Assembly (NCBI GenBank): GCA_000231825.2
Contig: JH720380.1
Coordinates: 124,001-188,000 of the forward strand
From: Tetrahymena elliotti 4EA
Lineage: Eukaryota > Ciliophora > Oligohymenophorea > Hymenostomatida > Tetrahymenidae
Reading direction: 5' to 3'
Length of the DNA: 64,000 bases
Below the pieces are notes generated by a model. The model was given only the letters and a program-made list of their open reading frames with translations, was not told where the DNA came from and made no database searches. A program made the position numbers and the translations under genes. Of the stretch, positions 50,225 through 62,171 are shown piece by piece (the stretch's first letter is position 1; each line of letters starts with the position of its first letter).

Positions 50225-51714
50225 TCAATTACATTTTCCTTTTGATGAAGTATCAGATTCGTCTTCTTCATCATAATCAGTGTATTCTGCCTTTGAGTCT
50301 AAAGGTTGATCTACACGCATAGCTTGTAAAGTCTAGGAAATATTAGCAGAGATGATCTAGAAGAAATCTGGATGTTTAAGCTTTATATGTTAAGCTAATG
50401 AACCTTCAGAACCATATGATTTTTAGCATGTTTCTTGAGGGCATTTGTAGTGTCTTTCTATTTCATGAGCTGCTCTTCTATGTCTTTTTTTCTTTTCTTC
50501 AGCCAAACTTTGTTAAGTATCAAGTTATCTTTTCTAATTTAAATGAAAAATATTAATTTATAAATATTCTAATAATATCATTTCTTGACCCAGAATATAT
50601 AAAATCATTTAAATTAATCCTACTTCTCATTAAAATTTGTTCAATTTTTTAGCTCATTCTTCACAAGCAGATAATGTGTGATTAAAATTGTTAATTATTA
50701 GAATGAGTATTTTAATGTTTCTTCGAAAACACTTGAATAGCTTAAAAGATATTAGAATTATTTTCTCTTTTTTTGGTAAAATACTTGGAAAATCTGTTTT
50801 ATCGAGAAAATGAAAGCTCTATAAATTATATATTTTAATGCTAATTTTATTTTGAATAAGGTAACATACTTGCTTGCTTTTATTTATTTTTTGTTTGTTT
50901 GTTTATTAGTTTGGTAGTTTGAAGCAATTAATGAATATATTATGTCTAAATCTAGGATCTAAGAAATATAAGGATATCTATCTAATATTTGGGAGTCAAG
51001 TGCGGTTGTAGAGAAGAGTAGCAAAAATTTATTAATTTGAAATAATGGGCTGGGAAGAAATTAAAAATTAGTTGATTTTTAAAAATTAATTTCCTTACTT
51101 CTAATTTTTAATATTTTTATAGTAGATCATTCTTTTCTTAAAGGAGTTCCTTCACCTAATTTTCATAAAAAGAAAGAAATTAATTGATTTTAACCAACCT
51201 CCAGTCAATAGAAAAAAATATAAATTCCTCTTTAAAATTGGTAAATAAGTTTAAACACATTCAGATAAGCTATTGATATATGCACAAATCATAAGAAAAT
51301 TCATGCATTAAAATATCTGCTTATTCCTGAATTATTCAATTGTATCGATTTGAATATTTGCAGTTTATAAATCTAATAACTGTTACCTAGTTAGTCAATA
51401 CAACGTTTGCTATGTAAAGTCTACATGCTTCTTATTAGTAGTAGTTAACTTAATCCTCATAAGAGCCTTTTTGTTTAATTTAAAAGACATTTTGTGACTG
51501 GCTATAAAAATTTAAAAACGATTAATTGCAAATATTTACTTTGAGCGGGAGGAGGAGAGATTAAAATGTTGGCTTGCTAAGGCTGTTTTTATAAATGAAA
51601 TGAAATTAAGTATGATATGAATAAGACTTATCCTGCATTTGCAAGATTATTTCTTACCTTATTAGCTTGAGGCATTTGCATTTGAGATGAGCCTTGATGA
51701 TCAAAATCTTACAT
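50225..51714 (-). CDS. C2H2 zinc-finger protein with small exons
   Basis: Supported exons, all phase 0: 51714-51658 (MQDFDHQGSSQMQMPQANK), 51497-51387 (YEDQVNYYQQEACRLYIAN), 51155-51099 (VKELLQEKNDLLQKYQKLE) and 50533-50225. The last exon starts KRQLDTQQSLAEEKKKRHRR. It carries one classical C2H2 finger, YKCPQETCQKSYGSEGSL then AQHIKLKH (C-x4-C-x12-H-x4-H), and an acidic end (DEEDESDTSSKGKCN). A TGA lies in frame shortly upstream of the chosen ATG. A further 43 nt open block at about 51575-51533 does not fit the phases. A coiled coil preceding a single finger suggests a dimeric or complex-bound protein, either nucleic-acid-binding or an RNA-processing factor; specificity is unknown. Confidence 0.82.
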
Positions 51715-52964
51715 TTGAGGTTAATTGTATCCGTACCTTTAGATATTTTATCAAAAAATATTGTTGAATTCGCTTATTTCGAACTAGAATATGAAATGAA
51801 ATACATTTTGAAATGATTTTCTTTTTAGATTTGAGTTTTAAAAATGAAATATCTTGATGATAGAATGCAGAGATATTATTTTACTAAATATTGATGTATT
51901 GCTTTATTTATAAATTACTTATCTAATCTCTTCTGATGTTTTTTTTTAATTTTTGTTTTATTATTAAATTAAATCTAAATTCTTTTCTTTTTTAATTTTT
52001 AATTTTTTTGATATTGGTCTTATACCTAATTTTCTTAAGTTCCAATTAAAGAATATCAAGAGAATCATATCCTAATAATATTTTAACTTGTGATTTATTT
52101 ATTAGCTATAATCCCTATTAAAAAACAAATTTACAAACTAAATGAGTGACAAGTGATTTAAACAAAACCTATTTCCTAAAAAAAGAGCTGAGTTTCCTTT
52201 GAATATACAATAGGTAGCCTACTATCTCTCAATCTAAGCATCAAACAAGCATTTGTTTATTTATCAAAGCACAGTTTATGTGCCTTTTAATAATTTCCAT
52301 AAATTTAGAATATCAAAATTTAAAAACTAACAATAAGAGTAAATGGAAAGCTGTAAAACAATATTCAAAGGTACTTCAGCTGAAAATACTCATAAGAACT
52401 ACCTGTTTTCAATTTGATTAATGCTTATTTTCATATTTTGGATGTTTAAAAATTTGATTCTGTTTATTTAAATAAACAAACAAGCATTTATTTAATTTGG
52501 ATTCAAGGGAGTAAAACTAAAAAATTATAAAGTTTGTAATTAATACTATTTTAATAGTAAATGATTAATTTTCTAATCTTTTAAACAAAAAATATAACCC
52601 TGTTTAAATAGATATGTGAAAGAAATATCATTTTATAGGTTCTTTATTTCATTTATCTTACATAAAAGCTTGTGAATCTTTTAAATTTTACTACAAAAAT
52701 TGATAAGTAGGGATAGTAAATAAATTAAGGTAAATTTGCCATGGATTGTTTATATTTAAACCGTTTGAATTTTATCATTAAAATTTTGAGATTAATTTAA
52801 TAAAAAAAGTAAATTACATCCATAGATTAAAAATTAATTAATTTGATTTGAGAAAGGAGAAAGCAATATCTGACTGATTTCAAAAACTTATAATTTTATT
52901 TCAATTTTCTTATAAATCCTTAGAAAGACAAACACAAAAATATAAATTTAAACACATTTTTCAT
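51715..52964. other. AT-rich spacer
   Basis: Lies between two minus-strand genes: 5' flank of the zinc-finger gene and 3' flank of the OB-fold gene. No exon or RNA gene is supported. Confidence 0.5.
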
Positions 52965-55931
52965 TCAAAAAGGATAAACAACTTGAATAACATTTTTTTC
53001 GCTTATATTTAAGAAAGGAGGTTCTTCATTTTGCTGAATCACAGTTACCTAATAGTATTTATTTTAAATAAGTATAAAGTATTTAAAAAAAACTATTTTA
53101 ATTACATCTTTAAGAACTAGTAGTGTATTTAACTTTAAAGAAATTTAAGTTCCTCTCTCATGATTAAGGGTATATACAGTTGAAAAGTCCATCTTTTTCT
53201 CTTTTTTCTTTTTGTCCTACTTTTGTGATGGTATTTAGTCTTCTTCTATTCTCATTCTATTATTTCTATTTATAAAATCATCATCACTTTAATCATCATC
53301 TTCTTCCTCCTCTTCATCTTCTGGTTCTTCTTTCTTAACAATAAGACTTTAATTATTTTCACCCATATCATCCATAAATAAATTCTTTGAAAAAGATCCT
53401 ATGATACTGCATGAAAAGTCCTTTAATTAATTGAAGATAATTGTTAAATAAATTTGTTAGAATGAGAATAAATAAATTTACTAATAATGTAGCTTTGACG
53501 ATTTAGTGCAATATTTCAAATTCAATCATAATCACTGCAAGAAAGGGTATTTTCTTATTGTTGAAAGCTCCTCTAAATATTTGTTTAATATTGTATTCTT
53601 TTAATTCTTTTGGTATTGTTGAGTTAGCTAACTTGAGTTCGAATTGCTAACTTGTCAGATTATACATTTTATCTAAATAATAATGCCAAACTTTGCATTC
53701 TTCCACACTCTATTTTATTTTCTTTTTCTTTTGATAGAGTCTAAGATTAATTTTATATGGAGTAACTTAAGGTATATTCTTCTTATTTAATTTCTTATTT
53801 GTAGTATTTTAGTAGCTAGTGTTGTTCATTTGATTCCTAGAAATATTTCCTTTAGTTAGATTCATACTTTCATCATAATCATTCATATTTCTTTAATTGT
53901 TAAATTTATTATTATTAGGTTTAGCAGCATACATAATATTCTGATAACTGCTCTCAAAATTTTAATAAAAATCATCCTCATCATCTTTATTGCTAAAAGA
54001 AGAATATTGTGTAATTTTTTATTAATAATTATTTGTTTTAGAATTCTAAACTGGAGTTTTATAAATATTATTGTTTCTTTTATTTTAATCTGCATAGCTA
54101 TTATTCATCATAGAGTTTGAAAGAGCTTAATCCTCAGCTTATTTGCTGTTTTAAAGTTTACTCTAAATTTGCTAAAATGAGCTTTTAGCCTAAGGTATTT
54201 ATTAATTTACAGAAGCTTATTTTGAATCTTAAATCTCTGTTTCTTGATAGGCATTTCTATTGAGAGTTTAATTAATTTCTCTATTGGGAGCTGCTTTATT
54301 TACATTTATTTGGGGATTAGACTGTTTTTATTCATTAAAATTTAATTTTTAAATCTATTGCTAGTTGTTATTTACATTTGTATTTTATTGTAATTTATTT
54401 TAAATAGAATTGAATGATGACTGCTTTGATTTTGAAAACAAGTTGTTTTGATTGTTTTCTTCTTCAGTCTAATATTTTTCTGGATAATTTTAAATCTTTT
54501 AATTTTGTTAGTCTTTTAATTTATTTAAAGTATTTTATTACAGGCCAATATTCCTTACATTTTAGTTACTATTTATTTTATTTTGAGGTATTCGCTGATT
54601 TTAGTTTAATTTTTAATTATTTATTTATTGGTTAAATCTTTTAGATAATTCAATTTCATCTGCATCATCTTCAGATTCTTGTTGAATATGAATAAACATG
54701 CTCACATCTGCAACTGATTTTTTATCTTCTGCTTCTTCATCCATTTTATCATTTTCTATTCTTGATAGTTCTTCATTAGCATCAAATATTGCATCAAACA
54801 TAGAGAGATCTTAGTCATTTCTACTTTAAGAGAGAGCATTTTATTCGTTTTATTTGTTTACTTGACCTTTAGGCTATGCTAATTTCGGTTGTAGAATGCT
54901 TTCGGATTTTCTATCATTCATTATAGGCAGTATTGAAAACTTTTAATTTGATGTGGAAGTTTAAAGATTTGTTGATTGAGGTTTTGAAATTTAAGTATTG
55001 GTAGCTGATTTAGATATTTATTTTAAATGTTCTATATCATCGTCTTCATCATCATCTTCACTTGTATTTTGGATTTAATTTAAGCCTCTTAGGCCTTAAG
55101 CCATGCCTTTATTCAATTTATTTTAATTATCAAATTTATTAGGTGGTGAAGTGATAGATTTTTAATCATTCACTTTTCCTTATATTCTCATAATTAATTA
55201 ATTACTAGAATCATCTTTTCTACTTTGATCATCAACACTATTTACAGAAACACTAAATTATCTCTTATTTTATATATTTTAATCTTTTTGCTCAGGGAGC
55301 TTAGCTTCTTTATCTAAGCTTTGCTCTTTTTCTATTTATAAATTTTTAAAATTCATTTCTTCCCCTTCTATACTTGTAGTTCCTTCTTCAATCTTAGGTT
55401 CTATAGGATCAATATTTTGTTCACTTTTTTACATTTTTGAGTTATTCTGTTTATTTTAAAACTTCATCAAAACTGGGTTAACATTAGTTATTGGCTTTTT
55501 TAATTTTTTTTTCAAGTAATTGTCTTATTCGGTTTATGAAACTTCTTCTTCTTTAGATATTTTACTAAACTATTGTTACTCCTTGCTAGAATTTTGGCCT
55601 ATGTTTTCTTGTTAACCATATTTGTTATTTTAATTGAAATTTTATTATGAAGTTTTGGCTGTGTTTTACATTTACCAAGAGTTTTCAGATTTTGCTTAAA
55701 TTGGCTTATCTTTTTATAAAACAGAGAGAATGTCATTATGATTATCATCTTCATCAGAACTTTCATATTAGTTCATGCTTATATTTTTATTGCTTTGAAC
55801 ATTTGAAATTGATAAGTTGGCAGCACTAGCTAGATTTTCATAAAATAAATTAGAAAACAAAAAATTATAATTTCAAATTTACAAATATTAGGTTCCTTTT
55901 TTTGTGCAAGCAATTTCAATCTTTGATTCAT
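52965..55931 (-). CDS. Probable HROB-type OB-fold homologous-recombination protein
   Basis: Four exons, 55931-55883, 55829-53482, 53420-53106 and 53048-52965, sum to 2796 nt (931 aa) with all phases consistent. The first about 700 residues are disordered, acidic and Asn/Gln-rich (MNQRLKLLAQKKEPN; ESSDEDDNHN). A conserved-looking region starts at about residue 735 (SVEECKVWHYYLDKMYNL). It leads into KKIPFLAVIMIEFEIL, then LLDFSCSIIGSFSKN, an acidic insert, and finally ERGTQISLKLNTLLVLKDVT, PPFLNISEKNVIQVVYPF and the stop. This order (PxxAVxIxxxx, D..G.I.G.., L..G..L.L..V.V, .LNI...N...VY) is that of the OB-fold of HROB (C17orf53/MCM8IP), which recruits the MCM8-MCM9 helicase for DNA synthesis in homologous recombination. 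The match is by pattern recall, not alignment. The roughly 65-residue acidic insert inside the OB fold is unusual. Confidence 0.6.
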
Positions 55932-56945
55932 TTTATTAGTATAATAGAATACCTTGTAAGCTAAAATATTATTACAGCTACTTAAATACTAGTTAGGAAT
56001 ATTTTATGTTTGTTAAAAATTATAATTGATGTGAGCTATTTTAGTTTGAAAATTTGTATGGATTTAGGAATGTAGGATTTTGAAGATATTAAAAAATTAT
56101 AAACAGATTAAAAAGAATTTAAATTAGTGAAAATCTTTTAATACATTATATGATTGCGCGAAATTTTGAACATAATTTATAAGGTCACACTAAAATTTAA
56201 CTAAAAAATAGATTAAGATTAAATTAATTCAATTCAACACTTTTATTATTCAAAATAAAATAATTTCATCATGGAACAAATAAAAAATTTTGATAAAAAT
56301 TAGTGCAATAACTATTATTAGCATTTAATAAATAAAAAATTCATTTTTAACTTTGTCTCTTTGTTCACCTTGTTAGTTAATTTTATTTAAAAGTTTTAGA
56401 AAGCAAAATAATTTTTTTTATTTTAATTTTGAAAATAAAATTTAAAAAGGAACAATAATTTAGAAAAATTTTTAAATTATTTTCTAAATTTAGAAGCACT
56501 AAATTAAAGCCTTAAAATGTTACCATATGATTCAAAAATTTACGAAGAGAATTTTATTTTTGAGAGGATATAGGAAAATTAAAAAATTAAATTACATGGT
56601 TTTTGATTGCTAATTGAAGATATATTTTTTAATCTTGAATATAATATTAATTGTTCTTGATAATAAAAAATTAGTTATGAGTATTCTATATATTCGTAAT
56701 ATTTAGCTATGATAATATTTCCTTGTATTACTTGAATTAGAAAATAATTGGTTGGTTGATTGATTTTTTTATATGTAAAGGTTAATTTGTTTGTTTATAG
56801 ATAAATATTTTTCTTATAAATTATAAACTAAATTAAGTAAATTAATAAACTAAATATATATATAGAGTATTTACATTCACAATAGTTAGATATCAATATT
56901 CGATCATTTATTTTAAGACTTATTTAGAGTGCTGATTGGGGAATT
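55932..56945. other. AT-rich spacer between divergent genes
   Basis: Separates the starts of the OB-fold gene (minus) and the CaaX-like gene (plus). No supported element. Confidence 0.5.
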
Positions 56946-57833
56946 ATGAGTGTGAATGCAAAAGAGTTTTTTTTTAGTAACAGGCCATTGTAAAATAATT
57001 TGGATTACCTTAAAAAAAATGATTCAAATTCAGAAATTAATTGGGAAGGAGATAGTGAGCTTAGAATGAATTCTGCTATTAATATGCAACATTCTCAACA
57101 CTCAAAAGTATCTACATTCAAATAAATTGCAACTAAAGAGGAAGAAGCTGTTAATAATCATAATCAATCAAAGAGAGATACTAATGATAAGTAAGTTTCT
57201 GAGCTAAGGAATGTGAAATCCTCTTAAGATAATCATTATTAGGGTGATAATATGGATTAAGATTAAAAAGAAATACATAATCATGAAAAAAAATAGGATA
57301 GTAAATTATAATAGTCTCCTTACGCAGATAAAAGTTAGTAATATGATGGATCCACAAATTAAGCAACTAATCATAATGAGATTGATATCTAACCAGAAAA
57401 TAGAGAAGAATCCCTCTCTCAAAAATAAAATTTAGTAATACAAAATAATTAAATCAATTTAGTAGTTCATTCAGACTTAGAATAAAATCTAAATAGCACT
57501 AAGCATGCTGCAAATTAATAAATAGATTTAAAGGGAGACTATTCTCCAGCAGGTAGTTAAACTAGTCGCATGGCTAAATCTCCTGACTCATAATAATCCC
57601 CTATTGATCTAAAAAATACTTTAAAAAATTATAAATCTCCTGGCTAAAGTGAAGGCCAGGAAAACCAGTCTCCATAAGCAGAGAAATAGATAAAAAATAT
57701 AATAGAAAAACCAAAGATATTTAAGTTTAAAACAGAATTAGAATCTGTACATGAAGTGGAATGCTGGAAAGATTACAATAGAGAAAACTCAAGAGAAAGT
57801 AAAAAAATTGGATGTTCATGTGAAATTTTTTGA
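56946..57833 (+). CDS. Hydrophilic protein with C-terminal CaaX-like box
   Basis: Intronless, 295 aa, ATG 56946 (MSVNAKEFFFSNRPLQNNLDY) to TGA 57831-57833. It is almost entirely polar and probably disordered (Asn, Gln, Ser, Lys, Glu), with several SP sites (QSPYADK, GDYSPAGS, AKSPDSQQSPI, YKSPGQ) that would suit proline-directed kinases. A more ordered segment follows (IFKFKTELESVHEVECWKDY). The last residues are KKIGCSCEIF: a Cys four residues from the end with a second Cys two residues before, a CaaX-like pattern compatible with prenylation (the a1 position is Glu, which is atypical) and perhaps palmitoylation. This suggests a lipid-anchored peripheral membrane protein; no family is recognised. 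Confidence 0.8.
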
Positions 57834-58124
57834 TTCTATAAAATGATAGAATGAATGTAAATAGAAAAATGAACAAATTGATTTAATCACGAAATTATTA
57901 ATTGTTAATAATTATTTATTATCAAAACAAAAAATCAATATCGAAAAGTAATTAATAAAAATTAGACAAATTAAATTTAGAAATTCAATCAAAGAAATAA
58001 ATTATTTTGAGAACAAATTGATAATACTTTACTGACTCCAAAATATTTAATAACTATTTATCTACTTACTATCTTATTTAATAAATAAAATCCCTTAAAA
58101 ATCTAATATATTATTAATTTTCCC
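57834..58124. other. AT-rich spacer
   Basis: 3' flank of the CaaX-like gene, with nothing supported before the duplicated block begins. Confidence 0.45.
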
Positions 58125-58510
58125 TTCTTACATAAATCAAAAAAAAAAATTTTTAAATTAAAAAAGAAAGATTTAACAAATTCTTTTATTATGTTAAATA
58201 AAATCTATAAAAATATAATCTTAAAACTATTAATAAAAGTTAAACTTGGCAAATTCACCTTAATCTGCTTATTTAGCATGATCTTTGATCAATAAAAAAT
58301 GAGTATTTATATTACTGTATTTATAAATTGTAAGACTAAATTATTATTTATTTTTCATTTTTCATTTCCTTAAATCAATCAATCTTTCAATCTTTATTTT
58401 GCTAAATAAATCAATTATTTTTTATTTCTAGTTTTTTTTAATGTCTTTCAAATTTCAAAATAAAATTAATATTAATTCTTTTGAGTTGATTTCAAATATG
58501 AATCTCTTCC
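58125..58510. repeat. Non-coding tandem duplication, unit 1
   Basis: About 380 nt that is repeated next door. It contains a 43 nt core (58258-58300) identical in both units. Within the core are two perfect short inverted repeats, TGCT-TATTT-AGCA and TGATC-TTT-GATCA, preceded by a weaker GG...CC pair. It has no ORF. See unit 2 and the finding. Confidence 0.85.
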
Positions 58511-58885
58511 TATATTAATCTAAAAAAAATATTTTAAAATCAAAAAATAAAGATTTAACAAATTATTATGTTATGTTAAATAAAATATAATAAATATAAA
58601 ATTAAAAATATAAATAAAAGTTAAACTTGGCAATTAGCCTTAATCTGCTTATTTAGCATGATCTTTGATCAATAAAAAATAAGATTTTATATTACTGTAT
58701 TCATAAATTGTAAGACTAAATTATTATTTATTTTTCATTTCTTTTTATCGATCAATCTTCATTTTGCTAAATAAATTAATTATTTTTTATTTCTTGTTTT
58801 TTTAAATTCTAATTCTCTTTCAAATTTCCAAATAAAATATTATTTTCGTTAGTGATTGATTTCAAATATGATTCCTATTTCAATT
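58511..58885. repeat. Non-coding tandem duplication, unit 2
   Basis: Second copy, offset by about 381 nt at the core and about 365 nt further downstream because of small indels. The core is 58638-58680. The flanking AGATTTAACAAATT, GTTAAACTTGGC, ATTACTGTAT, TAAATTGTAAGACTAAATT and TTTCAAATATGA blocks are shared with unit 1. Here the first inverted repeat is perfect (GGC-AATTA-GCC). Confidence 0.85.
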
Positions 58886-59201
58886 ATTTTTTTTTCTAAT
58901 TTTAGCTCATTAATCAAAATAAATTTGTTTTTTTTTTTTTCGTTTTTTGATTTATCTTCATTTCTTAAATATTTTACCTCTTTTTTTCAACAAAAAATTA
59001 AGGTAAAATTTTTGAATATAAACTAAAGTTAATTTATTACACGTTTTATGTTTGTGAAAAGATCTTTTTTGATAAGATTTAGTATTTGATTAAAAAATAT
59101 AATCTTTTGTGTGAAAATTCAGTGTTATTGATTAAAAGCTTTTTTATCAAATAAAATTCATAATCAAAAAATTGATAAAAGATATTAAAAAATATCAAAA
59201 A
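58886..59201. other. AT-rich spacer, 5' flank of the anoctamin gene
   Basis: T-rich then A-rich sequence ending in ATCAAAAAATG. Nothing else is seen. Confidence 0.45.
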
Positions 59202-61573
59202 ATGAGTGATTACGATTTTGTTATCAAATTCAAGAAATCTTTAGAAAAAGAGAGTTACAATTCATTAACCCAATCTCTTGTTCTAAGTGGATTTGAAGTT
59301 AGGCTCTTCCCAGAAAATTAAGCAGAAAAGGACTTTTGCAAGGAAGAAAATATGCTTTTTGTTAAGTACAGAGATTATACATACCTTTTGAAAAAAGCAG
59401 AGGAACTTTAGCTTTAAAAGCGTATGATAGATTAATACTTGGAAGAAGAATATTCTAATATAGATCCTTCTGCTGCCAAAAAAAAAACTAATAGTTCAAA
59501 TGAAGAATTTGCTAAGCAAGTAGAAGAAGAAGAATTTCGTAAAAGCAAAGTATCAAAATTCATAAAAATAAGACCTGAACTACCAGATTTAGTTAAGAGA
59601 ATGGAAAAATACAGAAAATTTAGATATAGTATTAAGCATTAATTCTGTAGGCAGGAATCCGACTAAGAAATTTTTTAAATTTTCTCTCCTAGTGAGCAAC
59701 TTATGATTAAGTAATCAATTATTATGAATATTGTTTTCAATGGTGAGAATTTAATCGAATCCTATAGGGAGAAAGGTCTAATTCATAACCCTATCCCACT
59801 CCACCAAAAAAGCTAAAAGCCTGAAAAAATGGGGGTTTCAGAGATAAGAAATTACTTTGGAGATAATATTTCTATTTACTTTGCATTTGTAGAATTTTTC
59901 TAAAAACAACTTATTCCCTTGGTTTTTGTTGGAATAATAATAGGTACCTTAAATAGCTACTTTGACTATGATTCTAAGACTTCTCCTTTTGATTCTATTT
60001 ACTCAGCTATCGTTGTATTATGGGGTACTTACTTTTTTTCAACTTGGAAAAAGCATGAGAGATAAATTAAAGTTCAGAGCTGCTCTTAAAGCTAAAAGCA
60101 ATTAAAAAAAACTCAAAAAATGTTAGTCTCTTAGGAAGATGCATCTTTGTTTACCCCTAAAATCGATTATGTGACTGGTGAAAAAGATTTACATTTCCCA
60201 TTCAAAAGAAGATTAGTGAGATACATTGTTGGTGGAATAAAGCTATTCCCTTTTATCACTGCTGCTACTCTCTTCTTGATAGTATCTCTAAATATTAGAG
60301 GATATGTTGATCCTGATCATGAGTTCTTGTTCATCTAGTAATTATTTTTATTTTTTTTTAACATGAAAATTTCAATAAACATTTTTCTCTAAGTAGTCTT
60401 TGAATTAGATGAGGAAATCATTTGAATTAAATATTTAAATAGAGAGAAAAATATTTTAAATATAATCATAGGATAAACAATTAATCCCTTTTTGTTTGAG
60501 TTAAAAAAATATTTAAATAATTAATAAAATTTAGAGTTTTGTATGATCAAAGTCAAGCAGGAGCATTTTTTGATAAAAATGTTGGTTGGAGAAAGTTGAT
60601 TGCAACTCTTTTGCATGTCAATATTTTTTAGAAATTAAATGGGTACTATAGAGCAGTTGCTGAAGAGACATGCAAACAAGAACTTCATTCAACTCATGTT
60701 AAAAAGAATAATTCTTTGGTTATGAAGCGTTTCTTATTTGAAATGCTTTACACCTTCACTGATTTATCATATATAGCTTTTGTTCGTTTTGATATTGAAG
60801 CTTTAAAAAGAGAATTGATTGCTATATATTCTGCAGATGAAATTAGAAGAGTTGTTACTGAATCAGTCATTCCATATTTCACTAAACTAAAATATCGTAA
60901 GTAGCAAGAAGCTTAGCAATAGAAATTGGCAAAAAAAACAGATGAGTAAGAAATGCAGTTACAGTACTTCAAAGATGTAATCCTTGAACTATAGCTTCCA
61001 AAGTATGAACCTTTTGATGATTACTTAGAAATTGTTATAAACTTTGGATATATTACATTATTTGCAGCAGCCTTCCCATTTGCTCCTTTACTTGTTTATG
61101 TCTTTAATGCTATTGAATTATACTCAGATAAACATAAGATTTATTATCTCTATCAAAGACCTCATGCATTTAAGATTTCTGGTATTGGAATTTGGAACTA
61201 AATTTTGAGCTTCATCAGTATATTTTGTGTTTTCACAAATATCATCCTCTTTTCTTTTAGTAGTGACTAGATTACTAAGTTCTTCCCCTCACTCTTCTTT
61301 GAGTAACCAAAAGAATGTATTCAATTTTTTTTTTAAGTTTTAAAATTTATTTTACATTTTTAACAAAAAGAGCCACTTTTATTAATGGCAACTCCTCCTT
61401 TGGAAGGCTAAGGAAGGTACCTAGTTTTTGTAGTATTTGTGATAGAGCATTTCTTATTTATTGGAATCTACTTTTTAAGAAAATTCATTTTAAGCAGAGC
61501 AGACTGGACCTAGATTTATCAGGAAAGAAAAGAATATTACAAAAAGATTAGATATATTCCTAAACAAGGCTGA
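59202..61573 (+). CDS. Anoctamin (TMEM16) family membrane protein
   Basis: Exons 59202-60337 and 60535-61573 (phase 2 junction, FI|QVLYDQ) encode 724 aa. The start is MSDYDFVIKFKKSLEKESYN. About 220 cytosolic residues precede the anoctamin entry signature SEIRNYFGDNISIYFAFVEF. After the first membrane segments comes the conserved VVLWGTYFFSTWKKHERQI. The region PFDDYLEIVINFGYITLFAA, then FPFAPLLVYVFNAIELYSDK, matches the TM7-TM8 block. Its acids (DxxE in DDYLE, and ExxxD in ELYSD) align with Ca2+ ligands of TMEM16 channels and scramblases. The final TM is YLVFVVFVIEHFLFIGIYF. The family comprises Ca2+-activated chloride channels and phospholipid scramblases of plasma and internal membranes; which activity applies here is not readable. 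At about 720 aa it is near the short end of the family. Confidence 0.93.
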
Positions 61574-62171
61574 AAAAAACTTATCTATAAATATTTCACT
61601 TCAAAATATTGTTAAAATATTTAGAAATGTAATATGAATATATACATATGTTTTAAATATTACTATAATTTCCAAATGTTGATCATAAATTAAAAAAATA
61701 TTTTTTTTTATACTTTTGCTTTATTTGATTGAAAAAGTTAGTTTTAATTTCTAAAATTTTAGCTTATTTCATAAAAAACAGTTTACCATATGACAGTTTC
61801 TAATAAAGTAAGTAATTCTTGTCTATTGTGTTTATTGTTTTTTATCATATTTGTATTGTTAGAAATAAAAAATCTCAATTGAGTTTTAAAAATAAAAAGA
61901 TCCTCTTTTTTTTAATTTTTTTCTCAATAAATGTGTAATTTGTTTATTCCAAATAAAAAATTTGATTGAAATCTTCAAGAACAAGATACAATAATAGGAA
62001 AATAAATGTTGAATAAAGGATTTTTAATTTGTAAATAAGATAGTTTTTATCTAAAATGATAAAATGATAGGAAATTTTCAAAGAATTTACAAAATATTTT
62101 CAAAAGAGAAATAAATTTATTATTTACAAAACAGATAAAGTGTATTGTGAATTTTGTTTGTCTTTCTTTTC
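61574..62171. other. AT-rich spacer between convergent genes
   Basis: 3' UTRs of the anoctamin gene and of the protein kinase gene. No other feature. Confidence 0.5.

Noticed and set aside
51533..51575. Extra zinc-finger exon (PQQANILISPPPAQ)
   Set aside because: It looks coding and has AG/GT borders, but its 43 nt length breaks the frame between the flanking phase 0 exons; left as possible only.
58258..58300. Identity of the duplicated core with U2, U4 or U6 snRNA
   Set aside because: Compared by memory with their conserved boxes on both strands; no match to branch-recognition, ACAGAGA or Sm-site context.
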